A DNA stretch of 64,000 bases. It comes from Phaeovulum veldkampii DSM 11550 (GTDB lineage: Bacteria; Pseudomonadota; Alphaproteobacteria; Rhodobacterales; Rhodobacteraceae). Where the stretch lies: contig NZ_PZKF01000006.1 of assembly GCF_003034995.1 (NCBI RefSeq), positions 53,956-117,955 of the forward strand, in the 5' to 3' direction. Positions 59,960-64,000 of this stretch are shown here, one piece after another. How positions within the stretch are numbered: position 1 is the stretch's first letter; every line of letters starts with the position of its first letter. The notes under the pieces are model-generated. The model searched no databases, had not been told where the DNA came from, and worked only from the letters and a program-made list of their open reading frames with translations. Made by a program: the position numbers and the translations under genes.

Positions 59960-61312
59960 TCATGCGCATGACGGAGGCGCTCGCAATTGGCGGATGGCGG
60001 CGAGGATGGCACGCACCATCGGGCCGGTGACGGCCACCTCGGCCAGCTGGAAGGTGATGGCGCGGGCGTGGCGGACGACACGCGCCCCGATCTTGATCAG
60101 CTTCAGTTGCAGGCTGGTCAACGACCAGTCGGCCATGGCCTCGGGCAGTTCGATGCAGCGCAGGAAGGTGGCCAGGTTGTAGGCCAACGCGTGCAGTTGC
60201 AGCCGCACCTCGTTGTCGCGGAACTTCCGGCACGACAGCCGTGTCCAGCGGAAGGCGTATTTGCCTTCCTTGATGTGCTGCTCGGCGGTGCCGCGCTGGT
60301 TATAGAACCGCACGATCCAGTCCGGGTCCATCGGCAGGTTGGTGACGATGAAGCCGACGCGCGGGAACAGCTCGCCCGGATGCCATTCGATCTTCGCGAC
60401 CACGCGGCGCGGCTTGTCCCATGATGCCGCCTGATAGTCGAAGTCCTCGTAGAACCGCTTGACCTTGGTCAGCGACGGCCGCCCGACAGGGCGCGTCAGC
60501 CGATGCGCGATCTTGTCCTTGAGCACCGCGTTTGCGGGCAGCCGGATGGCGTAGAAATACTGCGCCTTTTCCAGCCGCGCATAGATCGCGGGGATCGCGT
60601 AGGCGGCGTCGGCGCGGAAGAACCGCAGGATGTCCCGCGTGGCATATCGGGCGATCACCGGATCAAGGACGTCCCGCCAGCCGTCTGCGCTGTGGACGTT
60701 GCCATTGCGCAGTGCGCAGCGTTCCAACATGCCGAACTGGTTGAACAGGAAGTTGGGGTGGTAGCAGGTGCAGTCGAAGTGGCCATTCCAGGCCGCTCCT
60801 TCCTGATCGCCATGGGTCGGGCTGACCGAGCTGTCCATGTCCAGCACGATGAACTTCAGCCCGTTGCGGTCATGAAACCGGTCGATCCATTGCCCGTTCA
60901 GGTCGGCCAGCGCCGCCCGGTTCTCGGGCTGTGCCAGTGTCTCGGTCTCGAACCGTCCCATCTGCGAGGCCGAGGCCGCTTGCGCATCAACGGCACGGCC
61001 GCCCACGACCTGGCGCATGACGGGATCGAGGGCCAGCCGGTCGGCGTCGTTGACGTCCTCATATCCGGCCAGTCGCCCGAACACTGACTGCCGGAACAAC
61101 CCGTCAAGACGATGGATCGTGTTCTTGCCGCGCCGGGTGTCGCGTAGTGCTGTTGCCGCCAGATCGGACAGCCCGAGCGCGTCATCCATCTCGCGCATCA
61201 CCAGGAGGCCGCCGTCGGAACTGAGCTGCGTGCCGCGAAATTCCAGCCGTACACGAGGGTCGAACTCGACCCGATCTGCCCGCTGCAAGCCCGCACCCTC
61301 TGGGTGATCCAT
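59960..61312 (-). CDS. IS1380-family transposase
   Basis: A 450-residue DDE transposase: VEFDPRVRLEFRGTQLSSDG and GLLVMREMDDALGLSDLAAT at the N-terminus, DMDSSVSPTHGDQEGAAWNG for the first catalytic Asp, FFRADAAYAIPAIYARLEKA for the second, and YNQRGTAEQHIKEGKYAFRW containing the catalytic Glu. This is the IS1380/IS4-like layout, and the gene appears full length and possibly active. I could not identify terminal inverted repeats with confidence. The 288 bases between it and the REC-PP2C gene hold no gene that I can support. Confidence 0.92.
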   Translation of the reverse strand: MDHPEGAGLQRADRVEFDPRVRLEFRGTQLSSDGGLLVMREMDDALGLSDLAATALRDTRRGKNTIHRLDGLFRQSVFGRLAGYEDVNDADRLALDPVMRQVVGGRAVDAQAASASQMGRFETETLAQPENRAALADLNGQWIDRFHDRNGLKFIVLDMDSSVSPTHGDQEGAAWNGHFDCTCYHPNFLFNQFGMLERCALRNGNVHSADGWRDVLDPVIARYATRDILRFFRADAAYAIPAIYARLEKAQYFYAIRLPANAVLKDKIAHRLTRPVGRPSLTKVKRFYEDFDYQAASWDKPRRVVAKIEWHPGELFPRVGFIVTNLPMDPDWIVRFYNQRGTAEQHIKEGKYAFRWTRLSCRKFRDNEVRLQLHALAYNLATFLRCIELPEAMADWSLTSLQLKLIKIGARVVRHARAITFQLAEVAVTGPMVRAILAAIRQLRAPPSCA

Positions 61313-61388
61313 GAAACGCGCCCCTCACAGCAGTCAACAACATGTTTTATAACGGAAATAACACGATCACGACAGCGAAATCAGCGAG

Positions 61389-61775
61389 CTACTTGGGGAA
61401 TGTGGGATCAAAGGAGCGGAACCGGCCCGAAAATAGGTCTTTCCCCGCCTTCGTCAGGCGCAGATGCCCGAGATAGGGCCGCACGAGGCGCATTTCGCGC
61501 AGAACCGAATGCAGGATCCAGAGCGGCTCGAAATGGTGTTCATCCGCGACCCGGATTATGTTGAACGAGTGATAGATCTCCCGCTCAGTATAGTCGGGGA
61601 ACCGGATCGTGGTGATCGCTTCGGCAACCATCGCGCGCCTGAACGCCCCGGATTTCGTCAGGGGGATGCCTTTGGGGTCCCGGTCGAACTGGGCCTTCAG
61701 GAAATCAAGAACGCGTAGGACGGGTGAGCCGTCCAGGATAGGGTCGTCATCAGGGATTTCGCGAAACCGGATCAT
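61389..61775 (-). CDS. Unknown protein, possible fragment of a larger accessory protein (128 aa)
   Basis: A 128-residue basic helical protein starting MIRFREIPDDDPILDGSPVL, with KGIPLTKSGAFRRAMVAEAI and YLGHLRLTKAGKDLFSGRFR. The two 'LTK(S/A)G' segments resemble winged-helix-like elements in the C-terminal region of large plasmid/SEC-C-type proteins of unknown function. As a stand-alone gene it could be a fragment. It lies right beside the IS1380 gene, on the same strand, and divergent from the next small gene. Confidence 0.5.
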   Translation of the reverse strand: MIRFREIPDDDPILDGSPVLRVLDFLKAQFDRDPKGIPLTKSGAFRRAMVAEAITTIRFPDYTEREIYHSFNIIRVADEHHFEPLWILHSVLREMRLVRPYLGHLRLTKAGKDLFSGRFRSFDPTFPK

Positions 61776-61814
61776 GTGATCAGGTTAAGCGCGGGAAGCC
61801 GTGAAAGGAAAGGC

Positions 61815-61842
61815 GGTATCGGCTTTACACCGGTCCGATACC
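61815..61842. promoter_or_regulatory. Inverted repeat in a divergent intergenic region (possible operator)
   Basis: GGTATCGG (61815-61822) and CCGATACC (61835-61842) form a perfect 8-base inverted repeat with a 12-base spacer holding ACCGGT. It lies between the start of the minus-strand gene at 61775 and the plus-strand frame from 61897, where an operator would be expected. Confidence 0.4.
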
Positions 61843-61896
61843 GGAGACCATTTCCTGCGGGTGCAGGTCATTTCACAGGGGGAAACGGGTGAGTCG

Positions 61897-62088
61897 ATGT
61901 CAGCTTTAGAGGAATTCGAGTTTGATTTGATGATCCAACTCCCCGAACGAGCCACAGATATAGATGGGCTGGTCGATAGGCTAGTCTGTCTCCGCTTCGA
62001 CCGACCGACCGAAAGCTTTGTTGCGCGTGCGGGATGCGGGGTCAATATCCGCTCGCTGTTTATGCTTGATGAACACTACATTTTGTGA
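61897..62088 (+). CDS. Small unknown protein, probably a decayed fragment (63 aa)
   Basis: Begins MSALEEFEFDLMIQLPERAT and DIDGLVDRL, which resembles the N-terminus of a small 'FEF-x-LPE...' family often found beside regulators and toxins. After residue ~30 the sequence (VCLRFDRPTESFVARAGCGV) no longer fits that pattern, suggesting a frameshift or rearrangement. No good ribosome site is seen. The frame is also open from a GTG at 61801. Confidence 0.3.
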   Translation: MSALEEFEFDLMIQLPERATDIDGLVDRLVCLRFDRPTESFVARAGCGVNIRSLFMLDEHYIL

Positions 62089-62125
62089 TATCAAATTGAT
62101 AAACATACCATATGGAGTGCATGCA

Positions 62126-62341
62126 ATGGCCACAGCCCATCCAGCGCTAACGAATGAATCAACAACCGCAGATATTACAAACTACCTCAAGAATGCCCGG
62201 GATGACCGTGAACTGAGAATAATCGTTGCGCGGTTAAACAGGGAGGGGAAGCGGGCGCTAGGTCAAGATTTTTCCATCCGCTTTGATGAAACAATAATGT
62301 CGAAGGATTTTCGAAACCGGGTGTTTGTTTCCCTCTGCTAG
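62126..62341 (+). CDS. Small unknown protein (71 aa)
   Basis: Starts at ATG 62126 with GGAG eight bases upstream; the sequence begins MATAHPALTNESTTADITNY and then reads LKNARDDRELRIIVARLNRE and FSIRFDETIMSKDFRNRVFV. It is charged and helical and has no membrane segment. The DNA is AT-richer than the core genes. No family is recognised. The good ribosome site and regular amino-acid use support a real gene. About 180 gene-free, AT-rich bases follow. Confidence 0.5.
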   Translation: MATAHPALTNESTTADITNYLKNARDDRELRIIVARLNREGKRALGQDFSIRFDETIMSKDFRNRVFVSLC

Positions 62342-62524
62342 AGCAGGCAAAAACCGGTGCGGAGATACTTGCAGAGAAACGACCGATCTGAACCGTAGGT
62401 CGAACCAATCAGGCATCACACCTAATGGTATGCTTGCTTGAAATGATCACCATATCTTGAAAATTAATCTTGTGTTCACCATCTGTCCGATAGCGCTACA
62501 GCGCCTGAAAGGAGGTGAGATCTA

Positions 62525-62704
62525 ATGGCGAAGAAACCTGGTTCAAGCACTGGTTCCAATGGTGGTATCTATCAAGAGGTTGGGCCGCGTGGCGGCGAAA
62601 AACCAAACTTCTCAACGGTGGCCGACAATACCCGGCTCCCTCCAACCACAAAACCCGGCAATACATGGAAGCCAGTTCATAGGACCCCGGATAGCAAACG
62701 GTGA
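62525..62704 (+). CDS. YjzC-like small protein (59 aa)
   Basis: A short gene with a near-perfect ribosome site, AAAGGAGGTGA at 62508-62518, nine bases (from GGAGG) before the ATG at 62525. The product begins MAKKPGSSTGSNGGIYQEVG, continues PRGGEKPNFSTVADNTRLPP, and ends TWKPVHRTPDSKR. The GGIYQEVGPRGG and LPPTTKPG segments are the pattern of the small YjzC-like family found in varied bacteria and on mobile DNA. The protein is likely small and poorly structured; its function is unknown. The strong ribosome site suggests high expression. Confidence 0.7.
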   Translation: MAKKPGSSTGSNGGIYQEVGPRGGEKPNFSTVADNTRLPPTTKPGNTWKPVHRTPDSKR

Positions 62705-62780
62705 TCCCTTCCTTGTCGATCAAGACGCCTGGCCGCGACGCTCACCGCGCGGCGGCCAGGGGTTCTGTTCAGGTCCCCGT

Positions 62781-62978
62781 TCATGGCCCGCCTAGTTCGT
62801 GATCGCCCGGGTCGTCGCCGCCCTCGCGGTCCCCAGCTTGGCCCGTCTGCCGCCGGATGAGTTCCGCCGCGGTTTCCCGGATCAAGGCCTTCTCCACGAT
62901 CCGGGATATGTCGAGCCCGAGGGCGCGGGCTTCGGCGACCAATTTGGTGTCTAGCCTCGGGCGTATTTTGATCTTCAT
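62781..62978 (-). CDS. CcdA-like antitoxin, orphan
   Basis: A 65-residue protein starting at 62978 (MKIKIRPRLDTKLVAEARAL) with GGAGG eight bases upstream. The N-terminal ~45 residues fit the ribbon-helix-helix DNA-binding part of CcdA-type antitoxins: LDTKLVAEARALGLDISRIV, EKALIRETAAELIRRQ. The tail (GDREGGDDPGDHELGG) is acidic and probably disordered. CcdA normally precedes a CcdB gyrase poison; the 76 bases downstream hold no CcdB, so this is an orphan or serves another partner. The FtsH-like protease gene ends 76 bases upstream on the same strand. Confidence 0.65.
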   Translation of the reverse strand: MKIKIRPRLDTKLVAEARALGLDISRIVEKALIRETAAELIRRQTGQAGDREGGDDPGDHELGGP

Positions 62979-62987
62979 CGATCTATC

Positions 62988-63001
62988 CTCCGGTACCGGA
63001 G
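62988..63001. promoter_or_regulatory. Perfect palindrome overlapping the antitoxin ribosome site (operator)
   Basis: CTCCGGTACCGGAG is a perfect 14-base palindrome. On the minus strand its GGAG is part of the ribosome-binding GGAGG of the CcdA-like gene, so a bound ribbon-helix-helix dimer would block the gene's own expression, as is usual for antitoxin autoregulation. Confidence 0.5.
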
Positions 63002-63054
63002 CCAAATGTTATCCCGGGCCGCAGGGCGCGCGCCCTTGCGGCCGATCGTTATAC

Positions 63055-64000
63055 TCACTCCGTCCCGGCCGGTACCGAGGCGTCAGTGCTGACGGGTTCC
63101 ACCGGGATCTCCGTCAGCAGTTCGGCGATCTGGGCCGTATCCAGTTCCCGCCGCTCGGACAGGACCGCCGCAATCCGCTCGATCGTGGTCCGGTGCCGGT
63201 CCATCGCGGCACGCGCCTCGGTCTGCGCCGCCTGAAGCGAGGCTTCGATCCTCTGGCGCATTGGTTCCGGGATAAGCGAATACGGTGTTTCCGGCGGAAC
63301 CCAAGTCAGCGTTGGGCCGAAACCCAAGCCACACTCGGCCTCCAAGGCGAGCTTGGTAGCGTGCGCTAGGTCACTGGACGTCCCGGTTCCACCACCGCTT
63401 GAAATATCCCCCAGCACAACCTCCTCGGCGGCGCGCCCCGAAAGAACTGCGCACAGGAATGCGCGCAGGCTGTCGCGCGTCAGGCTGGGGATGGCCGGTC
63501 GCACCACCTCACCTCCGGTCGGGGTCACGCGCGCCGAGGTGGCGGCGGGCAGCCCGAACACGGCCCCGGCCACGAGATGCCCGGCTTCGTGGACGCTGAT
63601 ACGCCACATGAGATCGGGTGCGAGTGGTGGCTGGAAGGCATCCGCCGCCGCCTGAACGTGCTCCGCGGAGAAGGGCTTGCCCTCCGACCGGGCCCGGGTT
63701 CGAGCGTCCCGCACGAGCGCGGTGAGTTCCGCCCCGGTCCGCCCCATCATCTGGTCCGCCAGGCGATCCAGATGATCTTCCGTGATCGTTCCTGCGAGTG
63801 CCGACGAGAGGAAGGTCCGCACGCCGCCTCGGTCCGGCGGGTTGACGCGAATGTGCCGGTCGTACCGGCCAGCGCGAACGACTGCCGTGTCGACCCGCTC
63901 AACGTTATTCGTGGCGGCGACCAAGATCACCCCTTCGGTGGCCGACAACCGGTCCAATAGGGTCAGCAATCCATTTACCACGCCCATCATATATCGTAAG
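63055..64000 (-). CDS. FtsH-like AAA ATPase/zinc metalloprotease, C-terminal part
   Basis: Runs off the right edge; about 315 C-terminal residues are visible (frame open through ...LRYMMGVVNGLLTLLDRL). The AAA second region of homology is VILVAATNNVERVDTAVVRA and GRYDRHIRVNPPDRG with both arginines. A lid domain (MMGRTGAELTALVRDARTRA) follows. The M41-type peptidase has zinc ligands in SVHEAGHLVAGAVFG and the third ligand in SSGGGTGTSSDLAHATKLAL. It is divergent from housekeeping FtsH in its tail and sits in accessory DNA. The position just upstream of an orphan antitoxin gene suggests a protease-antitoxin pairing, which is speculative. Confidence 0.85.
   Translation of the reverse strand, partial: LRYMMGVVNGLLTLLDRLSATEGVILVAATNNVERVDTAVVRAGRYDRHIRVNPPDRGGVRTFLSSALAGTITEDHLDRLADQMMGRTGAELTALVRDARTRARSEGKPFSAEHVQAAADAFQPPLAPDLMWRISVHEAGHLVAGAVFGLPAATSARVTPTGGEVVRPAIPSLTRDSLRAFLCAVLSGRAAEEVVLGDISSGGGTGTSSDLAHATKLALEAECGLGFGPTLTWVPPETPYSLIPEPMRQRIEASLQAAQTEARAAMDRHRTTIERIAAVLSERRELDTAQIAELLTEIPVEPVSTDASVPAGTE

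Noticed and set aside
59820..61400. Terminal inverted repeats and target duplication for the IS1380 element
   Set aside because: I compared both flanks by eye and found only short partial matches (around AACACG); not enough to set element ends.
62704..62781. CcdB-type toxin gene downstream of the CcdA-like antitoxin
   Set aside because: Only 76 bases, no matching frame on either strand.

Overview
The window is GC-rich chromosomal DNA, most likely from a member of the Rhodobacterales (Rhodobacter/Gemmobacter-like Alphaproteobacteria). The evidence is: a nuoA-N cluster with extra small genes between subunits and a NuoE that carries a C-terminal helix-hairpin-helix tail; fabI-fabB-fabA divergent from irr; hisS-hisZ-hisG; a class II (B12) ribonucleotide reductase; and palindromic intergenic elements of a kind I recall from this order. 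I see no rRNA, tRNA or CRISPR array.

Region 1 (1-9.9 kb): the start of fliG (cut by the window edge), a tiny secreted protein and purB on the minus strand. Divergent from these is a leucine/isovalerate degradation operon: ivd, an LprI-like protein, mccB, mccA, a GST-like protein, HMG-CoA lyase and methylglutaconyl-CoA hydratase. Most genes from mccA onward overlap or nearly touch.

Region 2 (10.1-29.8 kb): the complete 14-subunit complex I operon. Four non-subunit genes are embedded in it: a two-helix membrane protein after nuoE, a lipoprotein after nuoG, a cysteine-free carboxymuconolactone-decarboxylase-fold protein after nuoI, and, at the end, birA-coaX-ribonuclease J continuing from nuoN.

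Region 3 (29.8-44.3 kb): housekeeping genes. These are an alpha/beta hydrolase, a membrane protein with a Cys cluster, fabI-fabB-fabA, irr, a Hint-domain protein, DUF2237, a membrane-anchored hydrolase, slyX, hisS-hisZ-hisG, DUF1489 and nrdJ.

Region 4 (44.3-48.4 kb): an AT-richer accessory island. It holds a HEPN-domain gene and a small membrane-anchored gene between two diverged direct repeats, a truncated minus-strand gene fused to an IstB (IS21-type) remnant, and long stretches of degenerate DNA. The IS remnant ends exactly where the C-terminus of a CoA-pyrophosphatase-type NUDIX gene has been replaced.

Region 5 (48.4-59.7 kb): the NUDIX gene, an Hsp33 gene broken by an in-frame amber codon, a second NUDIX gene, then a type I secretion operon. 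The operon encodes a BapA/LapA-like adhesin with six Ig-like repeats, an outer-membrane lipoprotein, an ABC exporter and a membrane-fusion protein. The exporter frame overruns its natural end at a G-tract. A convergent response regulator-PP2C phosphatase follows.

Region 6 (59.7-64 kb): a second accessory segment with an IS1380-type transposase, small unknown genes, a YjzC-like small protein missed by simple ORF calling, an orphan CcdA-like antitoxin whose ribosome site overlaps a perfect palindrome, and an FtsH-like AAA/zinc protease that runs off the right edge.
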